From an uncultured Acetatifactor sp. (GTDB taxonomy: Bacteria; Bacillota; Clostridia; Lachnospirales; Lachnospiraceae), in NCBI GenBank assembly GCA_910586215.1, contig CAJUGH010000002.1, positions 124,001 to 188,000 of the forward strand: a DNA stretch of 64,000 bases, read 5' to 3'. A program made the position numbers and the translations under genes. This document shows, in pieces, positions 42,756-51,872 of the stretch (the first letter of the stretch is position 1; each line of letters begins with the position of its first letter). Below the pieces are notes generated by a model, which saw only the letters and a program-made list of their open reading frames with translations, searched no databases and had not been told where the DNA came from.

Positions 42756-42792
42756 GGTCCGTCCTAAACAAGCGCCACCAGCGCTACGGACC
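42756..42792 (+). other. Nested hairpin between comF and yvyF
   Basis: GGTCCGT/ACGGACC enclosing AGCGC/GCGCT with a CACCA loop. No T-run follows. It is the only notable item in the 215-nt gap; no sigma-28 site was found here. Confidence 0.5.
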
Positions 42793-42850
42793 ATTGCCCG
42801 CAGGAATCAATCAAAATCCTGTATACAGTCGGGGATAAATGGAGGATACT

Positions 42851-43258
42851 ATGAACATTAGGAATTGTAAGAGTTGTGGCCGTATTTTTAACTATGTCTC
42901 CGGACCTGTGATCTGCCCCATGTGCAAGGAGAGCGCAGAGGCTAAGTTCCAGGAAGTGAAGGACTATATCCGGGAGAACAAGGGAGCCAGCATCAACGAA
43001 GTGGCAGAAGCCTGTGATGTGGATCCGGCACAGATCAGGCAGTGGCTGAGGGAAGACCGGCTGGAAGTGACGCCGGATTCTGCCATTACCTTGAGCTGTG
43101 ACAACTGCGGCGCATCCATACGCAGTGGCAAGTTCTGTGAAAAATGCAAGAACAGTATGGCGAGGAACCTCAGCAGCGTCCTGGACAAGGGAAAATCTAA
43201 GCCGGCCCAGCCCCAGAAGAAGGATGAGGACGGACCCAGGATGAGGTTCTTGAAATAG
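42851..43258 (+). CDS. yvyF: YvyF-family flagellar operon protein
   Basis: 135 aa with two zinc knuckles: CKSCGRIFNY...CPMCKES at the N-terminus and CDNCGASI...CEKCKNS near 90-105. Between them is a MerR-like helix-turn-helix, ASINEVAEACDVDPAQIRQW then LREDRLEV. This is the arrangement of the flagellar operon protein YvyF (FlgM partner in Bacillus). flgM itself is not adjacent. ATG 42851 follows GGAGG at 6 nt; the earlier in-frame start at 42839 is unlikely. Confidence 0.88.
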   Translation: MNIRNCKSCGRIFNYVSGPVICPMCKESAEAKFQEVKDYIRENKGASINEVAEACDVDPAQIRQWLREDRLEVTPDSAITLSCDNCGASIRSGKFCEKCKNSMARNLSSVLDKGKSKPAQPQKKDEDGPRMRFLK

Positions 43259-43268
43259 GAGGAGCGGC

Positions 43269-43664
43269 ATGCTGAATGAGGAGCGCATTATCCTGATGAC
43301 ACACATGGCTTCCTATGAGGAGGGAGAAGGTAGGAAAAATGTAAAGATTGGCAATTATTTCCGCAGCGACTATGTTGCCGTCCAGGTGCTGAAGGCAATT
43401 ATCAGCGGTACGATTGCCTTTGGGGTTGTGTTCGCGCTGTACATTTTTTATGACTTTGAAGTGTTCATGCAGGATCTGTATGAGATCGACCTGATTGCCT
43501 TTGCCAAGAAGGTGTTGTTCTATTATGCCGTCACGGTGGCGGGATATGGGGTGCTTACCTATGTGGTCAGTACCTACCGGTATGTGAGGGCGAAAAAAAG
43601 TTTAAAGTGCTATTACCAGAATTTAAAGAAACTGGCTTCCCTGTACAGCGGACAGGACGTGTAA
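43269..43664 (+). CDS. Small membrane protein, unknown
   Basis: 131 aa with two strong membrane spans: IISGTIAFGVVFALYIFYDF near 45-65 and VLFYYAVTVAGYGVLTYVV near 85-105. The ends are polar, the C-terminus basic (YRYVRAKKSLKCYYQNLKK). GGAGGAG sits 5 nt before ATG, overlapping the yvyF stop. It is followed at a 51-nt distance by another unknown membrane protein and then the c-di-AMP operon. No family recognised; the linkage suggests a shared envelope role. Confidence 0.8.
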   Translation: MLNEERIILMTHMASYEEGEGRKNVKIGNYFRSDYVAVQVLKAIISGTIAFGVVFALYIFYDFEVFMQDLYEIDLIAFAKKVLFYYAVTVAGYGVLTYVVSTYRYVRAKKSLKCYYQNLKKLASLYSGQDV

Positions 43665-43715
43665 GCAGTGTCTGTCTCTGGACAGAAGGGGAAAATGGCA
43701 TTTTTGGAGGATGGT

Positions 43716-44867
43716 ATGACTGGTTTACTGGAAATACGGGAAAAAGTTAAATTTCTATACAGCAGGTATGAGATCTTCATCCTGCCTGTGATTAAGTTCT
43801 TATTGGCGTTCCTGGTGCTGAATACACTGAATGGCCGGATGGGATATATGACCCGGCTGGACAATATTGCCATCGTGCTGATTGTGGCGCTGATGTGTTC
43901 CTTTCTGCCAACGGGCTGCATCATCCTGTTTGCAACCCTGTTCAGCCTGCTGCACATGTATGCCCTGTCCATGGAAGTGGCTCTGGTGGGGCTGTGTGTG
44001 TACCTGGTAATGTTCCTGCTGTTCTTTCGGTTCGCGCCTAAAGACTCCCTGGTGGTGGTGCTCACGCCGCTGCTCTTTGCCATGAAGATTCCCTATGTGG
44101 TACCTCTGGTGGTGGGTCTTACCTGCAGCCCTGTGTCCATTGTGTCCGTGGGGTGTGGTATATGCGTGCATTTCCTGTTCCAGACGGTGATCGACAATGC
44201 ACCTGCGGTCAAGACCCTGGAAGATTCCGACATTGTGGGCAAGATCCGGCTTATCATAGACGGCATCGTGGGGAACAAATCCATGATGGTGATGATTGCA
44301 GCATTTGCCATTGCCATCCTGGTGGTCTATCTGATCCGCAGGATGTCAGTGGGTTATGCCTGGACCATTGCCATGGTATCGGGTGCCATGACCAATATAG
44401 TGGTCCTGCTGGTTGGAGACCTGATCTACGACATCAATGTGTCGGTAGGCGGTGTCCTGCTTGGCTCTATCCTGGGCCTGGCAGTGGCTAAGGTGGTGGA
44501 ATTATTCCGGTTCTGTGTGGATTATAACCGCACGGAGAAGGTACAATTCGAGGATGATGAATATTATTATTATGTGAAGGCGATTCCCAAGATGACAGTG
44601 GCTGTCTCCACCAAGACGGTGAAGAAGATCAATGCCCAGTCACAGCATGCCAGGACAGGGACACCTGCCAGCCGTGATGCGGCAAGTCCTGCCAGGCAGA
44701 CCGGACAGCACAGGCCAGTGAATGTGACCACGGAGAGGACACCAGGGGGGCGTAAGTCTTCTGCCGGTTCCCGGACTTCAGGCCGGGCCAGGAGTGTGAC
44801 AGTGGGGAACACTGCCAGACACAGGAATACCGATGGCCAGACGAAAGAACAGGAAGACCTGTTCTGA
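43716..44867 (+). CDS. Polytopic membrane protein upstream of cdaA, unknown
   Basis: 383 aa: about eight or nine hydrophobic spans in the first 270 residues (FILPVIKFLLAFLVLNTL; IAIVLIVALMCSFLPTGCII; VALVGLCVYLVMFLLFF; and more), an acidic strip EDDEYYYYVKAIPKMTV, then a basic cytoplasmic tail of about 95 residues rich in R, T, S, Q and G. ATG 43716 follows GGAGG; a GTG at 43668 would add 16 residues. It directly precedes cdaA by 100 nt. Not recognised; a partner or sensor for the c-di-AMP cyclase is speculation from position. Confidence 0.75.
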   Translation: MTGLLEIREKVKFLYSRYEIFILPVIKFLLAFLVLNTLNGRMGYMTRLDNIAIVLIVALMCSFLPTGCIILFATLFSLLHMYALSMEVALVGLCVYLVMFLLFFRFAPKDSLVVVLTPLLFAMKIPYVVPLVVGLTCSPVSIVSVGCGICVHFLFQTVIDNAPAVKTLEDSDIVGKIRLIIDGIVGNKSMMVMIAAFAIAILVVYLIRRMSVGYAWTIAMVSGAMTNIVVLLVGDLIYDINVSVGGVLLGSILGLAVAKVVELFRFCVDYNRTEKVQFEDDEYYYYVKAIPKMTVAVSTKTVKKINAQSQHARTGTPASRDAASPARQTGQHRPVNVTTERTPGGRKSSAGSRTSGRARSVTVGNTARHRNTDGQTKEQEDLF

Positions 44868-44967
44868 CAGATTATCCCGGAAAGTCCCCGCAAGGATTCA
44901 TGACGATAGCCCTGTCAAGGCATCCAAAGGCATTAACATGGAAACAGAAAAGTGAGACTAGAAGAAG

Positions 44968-45858
44968 ATGCAATGGTTTGATACTGCAGTCGATTATGTA
45001 AAAAGTTATGCACCTACAATAGACTGGCGTGATGTCCTGGAGATCCTGATTATCACGGTGCTGCTATACTATATCCTGGACTGGATGAAGACTACCAGGG
45101 CGTGGCTGCTGTTGCGGGGGCTGATCTTGATCTTTGTGTTCCTGGTGGTGGCCTTCTTCCTGGATATGACTACCATTCTATGGGTGGCACAGAATGCCCT
45201 TGGTTTCGTGGTGACAGCCATCATTGTGGTCATGCAGCCGGAACTGCGCCATGCCCTGGAGGACCTGGGGAAGAAGAATTTCTTTCCGTCAGCACTATTT
45301 TCCGATGCCTCCCGCCGGGAGAATAGCGCTTTTTCGGAGAAGACAGTGAATGAGATCACCAAGGCCTGTATGGAGATGGGCAAGGTGAAGACGGGGGCGC
45401 TGATCGTGATCGAGCAGACGGTGGCGCTGAAAGATTATGAGCGCACAGGCATTGAGGTGGATGGCATTGTGACCAGTCAGCTTCTGATCAATATATTTGA
45501 ACATAACACACCGCTTCATGACGGTGCCGTGATTGTCCGTGGTAACCGGGTGACATCGGCTACCTGCTATCTGCCCCTGTCTGACAACCTGGGGCTGAGC
45601 AAAGAACTGGGAACCAGGCACCGGGCAGGTGTGGGTATATCGGAAGCCACAGACTCCGTGACAGTGATTGTCTCTGAGGAGACAGGACATATCAGTGTGG
45701 CCTATGAGGGGGAACTGACCAGGAACCTTACAGGGGAAGCCTTGAAGACCAGGCTGCTTCAGATGCTGGAGGGAGGCTCAGAGGAGAAGAAGGCCAAGGG
45801 CAGACACATATGGATGGGAAAGGGCAGGAGTAAGAATGAGAAAAAGAATATTTCGTAA
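44968..45858 (+). CDS. cdaA: Diadenylate cyclase CdaA
   Basis: Makes c-di-AMP from two ATP. 296 aa: three N-terminal membrane spans, then the DAC domain with NTPLHDGAVIVRGNRVTSAT (DGA motif) and LGTRHRAGVGISEATDSV (RHR motif), both intact. c-di-AMP controls potassium and osmotic balance and wall homeostasis. It overlaps the regulator gene ybbR by 23 nt and heads the cdaA-ybbR-glmM operon conserved in Firmicutes. Confidence 0.95.
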   Translation: MQWFDTAVDYVKSYAPTIDWRDVLEILIITVLLYYILDWMKTTRAWLLLRGLILIFVFLVVAFFLDMTTILWVAQNALGFVVTAIIVVMQPELRHALEDLGKKNFFPSALFSDASRRENSAFSEKTVNEITKACMEMGKVKTGALIVIEQTVALKDYERTGIEVDGIVTSQLLINIFEHNTPLHDGAVIVRGNRVTSATCYLPLSDNLGLSKELGTRHRAGVGISEATDSVTVIVSEETGHISVAYEGELTRNLTGEALKTRLLQMLEGGSEEKKAKGRHIWMGKGRSKNEKKNIS

Positions 45859-47128
45859 CTGGGGGCTAAAGATTGCCTCCCTGCTGCTTGCCTGTATTCT
45901 CTGGTTCCTGGTGGTGGCTATCAATGATCCCAAGGAGACGCAGACCTTCTCCAATATTCCGGTGACCCTGGTGAATACGGAACTGCTGGAAGAAGGGAAC
46001 AAAGTGTATGAGGTACTGGACAACACCAACCGGGTGCGGGTATCCGTGCGTGCCCCCAAGAGTATCATCAAGGACATACAGGCCTCCGATATCATAGCTG
46101 AGGCTGATGTGAGCAGGCTGACAGACATTAATACCATACCTATCACATATTCTGTATTGAATGCGGGATCAGAGTATACCATTGAAGGGATTCCTTCCTC
46201 CAGTGTAGTAAAGCTCAGTGTAGATGAGAAAGCCAGCAAGCTGGTGCGTGTAAGCTGTACCACCACCGGGGAGCCGGAGGAAGGCTATATGGTGGGCAGG
46301 ATCCAGTTAGACTTGAACAGGATCGAAGTGACAGGTCCCCAGACGGCAGTGGAGAAGATCAGCTATGCACAGATCACTGTGGATGTATCGGGGGCGTCTT
46401 CTGACATGTCTTTGAATGGCGATATCATGTTGTACGATGTGGACGACAACCGGCTGGAGTTATCCAACGTGAAACTGAGTGAGGCCCATGTCCATGTATC
46501 TGTTCCTGTGCTTGCGCTGAAGGAAGTGCCTTTGCAGTTTGGTAAGACAGGGGAACCGGCAGATGGATTCCTGGAGACAGGAGAAGTGACCTATGAGCCG
46601 TCCCGGGTGATGCTGGCAGGCACATCCTACGCCCTGTCCCAGGTTGCCAGGGTGGTCATTCCACCGGAAGTGCTGGACATCAGTGGCGCTACCGAGGATG
46701 TGGTGAAGGTGATCAATATCAAAGACTATCTGCCAGACAATGTGAGCCTCGCAGATGCGAGTTTCAACGGGAATGTGACAGTCACCATCCATATTGAGCC
46801 TAAGGTGGTAAGAAACCTGGAGATACCGGGATCCCGTCTGTCTATCAGTAATGTGCCGGAGGGTTTCGTGGTAGAACAGGTGGTTCAGGACGGGGCTTAT
46901 GTGTTACGGATTTCCGGGCTGGAAGCGGCAGTCCGTGCAGTGTCTGCAGAGGGTCTTACAGGCAATGTGGATATTGCCGCATGGATGGCAGAAGAAGAGA
47001 TGGAGGAACTTTCCGCAGGACTTTATTCGATTCCCATTCGATTTATATTGCCGGATAATGTTGTGGTGGAGCAGCAGCCGGAGGCAAGGGTAACCATAGT
47101 GAAAGAGGATGAAGGGGAGGATTTGTAG
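45836..47128 (+). CDS. ybbR: CdaA regulator, YbbR-domain protein
   Basis: 430 aa: short basic N-terminus, one membrane anchor (GLKIASLLLACILWFLVVAI), then extracytoplasmic YbbR repeats. Repeat-like blocks include FSNIPVTLVNTELLEEGNKV, KLVRVSCTTTGEPEEGYMVG and ALKEVPLQFGKTGEPADGFL. The family modulates CdaA from outside the membrane. It begins inside the end of cdaA and ends 3 nt before glmM, so translation of the three is probably coupled. Also known as CdaR, not to be confused with the PucR-type regulator at 24749. Confidence 0.92.
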   Translation: MRKRIFRNWGLKIASLLLACILWFLVVAINDPKETQTFSNIPVTLVNTELLEEGNKVYEVLDNTNRVRVSVRAPKSIIKDIQASDIIAEADVSRLTDINTIPITYSVLNAGSEYTIEGIPSSSVVKLSVDEKASKLVRVSCTTTGEPEEGYMVGRIQLDLNRIEVTGPQTAVEKISYAQITVDVSGASSDMSLNGDIMLYDVDDNRLELSNVKLSEAHVHVSVPVLALKEVPLQFGKTGEPADGFLETGEVTYEPSRVMLAGTSYALSQVARVVIPPEVLDISGATEDVVKVINIKDYLPDNVSLADASFNGNVTVTIHIEPKVVRNLEIPGSRLSISNVPEGFVVEQVVQDGAYVLRISGLEAAVRAVSAEGLTGNVDIAAWMAEEEMEELSAGLYSIPIRFILPDNVVVEQQPEARVTIVKEDEGEDL

Positions 47129-47131
47129 AAG

Positions 47132-48481
47132 ATGGCCAGATTATTTGGGACAGACGGTGTAAGAGGGGTTGCCAACGAAGAACTGACACCACTTCTGGCA
47201 ATGCAGCTCGGTCAGGCAGGGGCCTATGTACTTACCAAGGAGAAGAAACATAAGCCTACCATCATGGTGGGATGTGACACACGTATTTCGGGGGATATGC
47301 TGGCCAATGCATTGATGGCCGGTGCCTGTTCCGTTGGGGCGAATTGTATCTATCTGGGGATCCTGCCCACCCCTGCGGTGGCGTACCTAACGAAGAAGTA
47401 CAGGGTGGATGCAGGGGTGGTGATCTCAGCTTCCCACAATCCGGTGGAGTCCAATGGCATCAAGTTTTTCGATGGAGACGGCTACAAGCTGCCGGATGTC
47501 CTGGAGGATGAAATTGAAGGCTTGATCCATAGCAACATGGCAGATGTAAACTTTCCCATCGGCACAGGTGTGGGCAAGATCAAATACCGCACAGATGCCC
47601 GGGAAGAGTATATCAACCATTCCATCACATCAGTACCTGTGGACCTGCGTGGGATGAAGATCGTGGTAGACTGCGCAGAGGGGGCATCCTATGTGACTTC
47701 CGTGGAAGCACTTAGGGATCTGGGGGGGGATGTGATTGCCATCCACAATAACCCGGATGGCACCAATATCAATTTAAACTGCGGCTCCACCCATATGGAG
47801 GAACTCCAGGGGCGGGTGGTGCGGGAGAAGGCCAGCGTGGGCCTGGCTTTTGACGGGGATGCTGACAGGCTTATGGCTGTGGATGAGAATGGCCAGGTGG
47901 TGGATGGTGACCAGATCATGGCTATTATCGGCTGTTACATGAAGGAGAAAGGGATCTTGAAGGATGACACCATTGTAGCTACGGTGATGAGCAACCTTGG
48001 TTTCTTCCTGATGGGGAAGGAGAAGGGACTGCACATTGAGAAGACCAAGGTAGGAGACAGGTATGTGTTAGAGCGCATGAAGGAGATCGGAGCCAGCCTG
48101 GGAGGAGAACAGTCCGGACATATCATCTTCCTGGACGAGAATACCACCGGGGACGGTCTGCTTAGTGCCCTGCATCTGCTGCAGGTCATGGCTGAGACCG
48201 GGAAGAGCCTGTCTGAACTGGCAACAGTGATGGAGGTGCTGCCCCAGGCCCTGGTGAATGCCAGGGTGCCGAACCATAAGAAGGAAAGCTATATGGAATA
48301 TCCCCAGGTGGCAGATGCCATTAAGGAACTGGAAGAGCGCTTTGCCGGGGAAGGAAGGGTGCTGATCAGGCCTTCCGGGACGGAACCCCTGGTGCGCGTG
48401 ATGATAGAAGGAAAAGACCAGCAGGAGATCAGCAGCCAGGCCGAAAAACTGGCGAACCTGATCCAGGAAGTGATCGTCTGA
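47132..48481 (+). CDS. glmM: Phosphoglucosamine mutase GlmM
   Basis: Converts glucosamine-6-phosphate to glucosamine-1-phosphate for UDP-GlcNAc and peptidoglycan synthesis. N-terminus LFGTDGVRGVANEELTPLLA; active-site serine loop VISASHNPVESNGIKFFDGD; metal loop LAFDGDADRLMAVDE; sugar loop GGEQSGHIIF; phosphate loop IRPSGTEPLVRVMIEG. Length 449 aa is normal. In other Firmicutes GlmM can bind and inhibit CdaA, which fits the operon. Confidence 0.96.
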   Translation: MARLFGTDGVRGVANEELTPLLAMQLGQAGAYVLTKEKKHKPTIMVGCDTRISGDMLANALMAGACSVGANCIYLGILPTPAVAYLTKKYRVDAGVVISASHNPVESNGIKFFDGDGYKLPDVLEDEIEGLIHSNMADVNFPIGTGVGKIKYRTDAREEYINHSITSVPVDLRGMKIVVDCAEGASYVTSVEALRDLGGDVIAIHNNPDGTNINLNCGSTHMEELQGRVVREKASVGLAFDGDADRLMAVDENGQVVDGDQIMAIIGCYMKEKGILKDDTIVATVMSNLGFFLMGKEKGLHIEKTKVGDRYVLERMKEIGASLGGEQSGHIIFLDENTTGDGLLSALHLLQVMAETGKSLSELATVMEVLPQALVNARVPNHKKESYMEYPQVADAIKELEERFAGEGRVLIRPSGTEPLVRVMIEGKDQQEISSQAEKLANLIQEVIV

Positions 48482-48554
48482 CCCTGCACGTGGCAGAAGG
48501 CAGGCAGATGGCAGGCGGCGCTTCACGTGTGACTAGAGAACGGAGGGAAGGTAA

Positions 48555-48818
48555 ATGGTAAGCCAGAAAGTAACAATCAAGAATCCGACCGGCCTTCATC
48601 TGAGGCCAGCGGGTATTTTGTGCAAGGAAGCAATGCAGTTCAAGTCACTGATCACTTTCACGTTTAGGGATAATACTGCCAATGCCAAAAGTGTGCTGAG
48701 CGTATTGGGAGCCTGCGTGAAATGCGGGGATGAAATAGAATTTGTCTGTGAGGGAGAGGATGAGCAGGAAGCGCTGGATACACTTGTCCAGGCAGTGGAA
48801 AGCGGATTGGGGGAATAG
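48555..48818 (+). CDS. HPr-type phosphocarrier protein
   Basis: 87 aa with the complete active site NPTGLHLRPAGILCKEAM (His15 equivalent and RPA) and the regulatory serine region NAKSVLSVLGACVKCGDEIE. Both EI-dependent and HPr-kinase phosphorylation are therefore possible. ptsI (EI) is not adjacent, so it could be the general HPr or a dedicated paralogue. GGAGGGAAGG precedes ATG. It sits between glmM and leuA, 9 nt before leuA, so it is probably co-transcribed with it. Confidence 0.88.
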   Translation: MVSQKVTIKNPTGLHLRPAGILCKEAMQFKSLITFTFRDNTANAKSVLSVLGACVKCGDEIEFVCEGEDEQEALDTLVQAVESGLGE

Positions 48819-48827
48819 GAAAGTACT

Positions 48828-50507
48828 ATGTTGAATTATAAGAAATATCAGAAGAATCCTGTGGTAGAATATCCGGAGCGGGAATGGCCTTCCAGGGAGA
48901 TTACCAAGGCACCGGTGTGGTGCAGTGTAGATCTCAGGGACGGCAACCAGGCCTTGATTGACCCTATGATTGTGGAAGAGAAGATAGAGATGTTTCAGTT
49001 CCTGATCGGACTGGGATTCAAGGAGATAGAGATTGGTTTCCCGGCAGCCAGCCAGATTGAATATGATTTCCTGCGACAGCTGGTAGACCGAAGGCTGATC
49101 CCGGATGACGTGGTGGTGCAGGTGCTGACCCAGTGCCGGGAGGAACTGATTGACAGAACCTTCGAATCCATACAAGGTTGTAAGCAGGCTATTGTACATA
49201 TTTACAATTCCACCTCTACCCTCCAGAGGGATGTGGTGTTCCACATGGACAAGGAGCATATTACGCAGATAGCTGTAAAGGGTACCCAGATGGTGAAGGA
49301 ACGGGCAGAGGCCTTTCCCGGAAAGATTATCCTGGAATACTCCCCGGAAAGCTTCACCGGTACGGAACTGGACTATGCCCTGGAGATCTGCAATGCAGTG
49401 ATCCATACCTGGCAGCCAGATCCGGCAAATCCCATGATTATCAATCTGCCTTCCACGGTGGAGATGAACACACCAAATGTCTATGCAGACCAGATTGAAT
49501 GGATGATCCGGCACCTGGACAACAGGGAGAGTGTGGTGGTCAGTGTCCATCCCCACAATGACAGGGGAACAGGGGTGGCCAGTGCGGAACTGGCGCTGCT
49601 GGCAGGAGCTGACCGTGTGGAGGGAACCCTGTTTGGCAATGGGGAACGCACGGGAAACGTGGATATCGTGAACATTGCCTACAACATGTTTTCCCAGGGA
49701 ATTGATCCTGGTCTGAACTTAGAGCGGGTCAATGATATCATTGAGATCTATGAGCGCTGCTGTAAGCTGCCCGTCCATCCCAGGCACCCTTATGCGGGAA
49801 AGCTGGTGTTCACGGCTTTTTCCGGCTCCCACCAGGATGCCATCAACAAGGGTGTCCATGCCATGAAGGAACGGGGAAGCAAGATATGGCAGGTACCTTA
49901 CCTGCCCATCGACCCTTCGGATATTGGAAGGGAATACGAACCCATTGTGCGGATCAATTCCCAGTCCGGCAAGGGCGGCGTGGCCTTTATCATGGACACC
50001 TATTTTGGCTTCAAGCTGCCCAAGGCCATGCATAAGGAATTTGCCAATGTGATACAGGCTATCTCCGAGAAGCAGGGCGAGGTGACACCGGACCAGATCA
50101 TGGACAGCTTCCGGGAGACCTACTTGAACCGGAAAGAACCGGTTCATTTCCGCAGGCTGCATATCACGGATATCAGTGGCCAGGTGAAGACCGATTTTGA
50201 CACCAGGGTGGAGGTGGAGTATACCCTCCGCGGGGTGCCGAAGACCTTCACTGCCGTGGGAAATGGCCCCATAGATGCGGTACAGCGTGGACTGAACCAT
50301 GAACTGGCTCTTTCCATCAAGGTGCTGGATTACGAGGAGCACGCCCTGCAGAGCGGTGCCAACTCCCAGGCGGCAGCCTATATCCACCTTCTGGACGGGG
50401 ACACGGGCAGGGTCACTTATGGTGTGGGGGTAAGTTCCAATATCACCAGGGCTTCTGTGAGGGCAATCTTCTCTGCCGTGAACCGGCTGGAACTGGTTAA
50501 GGACTAG
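48828..50507 (+). CDS. leuA: 2-isopropylmalate synthase (long form)
   Basis: First step of leucine synthesis: acetyl-CoA plus 2-ketoisovalerate. 559 aa. N-terminal VWCSVDLRDGNQALIDPM (catalytic metal Asp and Arg), SVHPHNDRGTGVASAELALL (HxH), LFGNGERTGNVDIVN. The C-terminal LeuA dimer/regulatory domain begins near residue 430 (HITDISGQVKTDFDTRVEVE) and would bind leucine. The length and N-terminus match the form II enzymes. No leuB, C or D follow, and no T-box leader was seen. Confidence 0.94.
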   Translation: MLNYKKYQKNPVVEYPEREWPSREITKAPVWCSVDLRDGNQALIDPMIVEEKIEMFQFLIGLGFKEIEIGFPAASQIEYDFLRQLVDRRLIPDDVVVQVLTQCREELIDRTFESIQGCKQAIVHIYNSTSTLQRDVVFHMDKEHITQIAVKGTQMVKERAEAFPGKIILEYSPESFTGTELDYALEICNAVIHTWQPDPANPMIINLPSTVEMNTPNVYADQIEWMIRHLDNRESVVVSVHPHNDRGTGVASAELALLAGADRVEGTLFGNGERTGNVDIVNIAYNMFSQGIDPGLNLERVNDIIEIYERCCKLPVHPRHPYAGKLVFTAFSGSHQDAINKGVHAMKERGSKIWQVPYLPIDPSDIGREYEPIVRINSQSGKGGVAFIMDTYFGFKLPKAMHKEFANVIQAISEKQGEVTPDQIMDSFRETYLNRKEPVHFRRLHITDISGQVKTDFDTRVEVEYTLRGVPKTFTAVGNGPIDAVQRGLNHELALSIKVLDYEEHALQSGANSQAAAYIHLLDGDTGRVTYGVGVSSNITRASVRAIFSAVNRLELVKD

Positions 50508-50571
50508 GGGATTATCGTGCATGACTATAAATCTATGGGATGTGCAGTACAAATAATGCAGACGGAGACAG

Positions 50572-50610
50572 AAAATGGCGGCTACCAATGGGCTGGGTAG
50601 CCGTCATTTT
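50572..50610. terminator. Bidirectional terminator, leuA / DUF3048 gene
   Basis: AAAATGGCGGCTACC pairs with GGTAGCCGTCATTTT, loop AATGGGCTG. The A-run and T-run at the two ends let it end transcription from both sides. The convergent gene ends at 50613. Confidence 0.88.
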
Positions 50611-50612
50611 CA

Positions 50613-51773
50613 TTACCGGAATGTAAAATTATTCCCGTCCTGGATCACACAGACCATGGTCTTTCCAGTGTTTAAGATTACTTCATTGCCGTTGTCATCA
50701 TAGTATTTTGTGGCGCCATAGTCCGTAGTCTTCTCCCAGGTCACATGGATTCCCTTGCCATTGGTGAAGAACCAGCCGTCATGGGTGGTATCATGGCACT
50801 GGAAGACCATATAGCCCTGGTCCAGTCCCAGATCCTCCCATTTCACGGTCTGCACCAGGATGTTCTTAAAAGCCAGCTGCTGTCCGGTTGCTGCATCCAC
50901 ATGGGGGCCATCCGTGCCGCCAGCCAGATGCTGGGATCGGTAATATAGACCGTCGCTTTCATTGTACTCAAAATAGCACCTGGTCAAGGGATAGCATCCT
51001 GACATGTCAATATAGGTGGCATTCTTCGCCTCCTTGCCATACTGGGCCAGGGTATTGGGACTGGCCTTGGGAGTGAAGCGGTAATGGTCCTTCTCACACA
51101 GATCCCGGTATTCCAGGGGATATTCTTTCCTCTGGATGGCATCTGCCAGGTTGCTGCCTGTGGTATAGACATTGTGGGGTTTTTCCCGGTCATTGGAACG
51201 GAAGAAGGCGCTGCCATCCGTTCCCAGGCCATCCACGTGCTGGGTATTGGGCTGTGCCATCAGGTCATTGATGAAGAAGGGTCCTCCGTAATGGACGATG
51301 AAAGCATCCCACTCGAAGGCCCAGTAGGCGTAGTAGGAGCGGAGACTCCGGATGTTGCCTATCTTATCCAGCTTTTCCCAGTCCTCATAGACGGCCATCA
51401 GCCTGGTGGTACGACCTTCTGTGTTGGCCTCATAGAGGACAGAGGCTTCAGAGAGGTTGTAGTGGGGGATTGCGGCAATCTCATTTGGTATTATGACAGC
51501 TATGGGTCTGGTGGAGGCCACGGTGGGATCCACCCACTCATTGGTAAGGCGGCTGCGCACCATGCCTTCCCTGGGTGGAAGGGTATCGTCCACCGGGGCA
51601 ACCCCCGGGGAAGTGGGATCCGGGGATGATGCTTCTGGTATCGTCACCTGGGGTGGTGTGGCAGATTCAGATTCCGAAGTGGAAGGCTCCGTCTCGGATG
51701 TATGGTCTGGGCCGCAGCCGGTCAGGCACATGGCCAGGAGGGCCACAAGCAGCCAGGGTTTTACTTTGTTCAT
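50613..51773 (-). CDS. DUF3048-family lipoprotein (YerB-like)
   Basis: 386 aa. Signal peptide with lipobox MNKVKPWLLVALLAMCLTGC, so it should be lipid-anchored outside the membrane. A Ser/Thr/Pro/Glu-rich spacer of about 45 residues follows, then DUF3048: IAVIIPNEIAAIPHYNLSEA, RLMAVYEDWEKLDKIGNIRS and the C-terminal WFFTNGKGIHVTWEKTTDYG. Function is not established; related proteins occur in spore-formers and other Clostridia. The start at 51773 has AGGAGAA upstream; the longer frame to 51827 lacks this. Confidence 0.88.
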   Translation of the reverse strand: MNKVKPWLLVALLAMCLTGCGPDHTSETEPSTSESESATPPQVTIPEASSPDPTSPGVAPVDDTLPPREGMVRSRLTNEWVDPTVASTRPIAVIIPNEIAAIPHYNLSEASVLYEANTEGRTTRLMAVYEDWEKLDKIGNIRSLRSYYAYWAFEWDAFIVHYGGPFFINDLMAQPNTQHVDGLGTDGSAFFRSNDREKPHNVYTTGSNLADAIQRKEYPLEYRDLCEKDHYRFTPKASPNTLAQYGKEAKNATYIDMSGCYPLTRCYFEYNESDGLYYRSQHLAGGTDGPHVDAATGQQLAFKNILVQTVKWEDLGLDQGYMVFQCHDTTHDGWFFTNGKGIHVTWEKTTDYGATKYYDDNGNEVILNTGKTMVCVIQDGNNFTFR

Positions 51774-51817
51774 ATTACGTTCTCCTACGTCCTTTGTGTT
51801 TCGGCTTCCTGCCCCAT

Positions 51818-51846
51818 ATTTTACCATAGGATGACAGGGCAGTCAC
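51818..51846 (-). promoter_or_regulatory. Promoter of the DUF3048 gene
   Basis: On the minus strand: GTGACT (51846-51841), 17-bp spacer, TAAAAT (51823-51818), with TGG before the -10 (extended). Confidence 0.55.
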
Positions 51847-51872
51847 CAAAGTCACGGCAAAATTAAGATTTT

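Noticed and set aside
48482..48827. T-box or leucine attenuator before leuA
   Set aside because: The sequence is occupied by an HPr gene; no T-box motif or Leu-codon leader peptide is visible.
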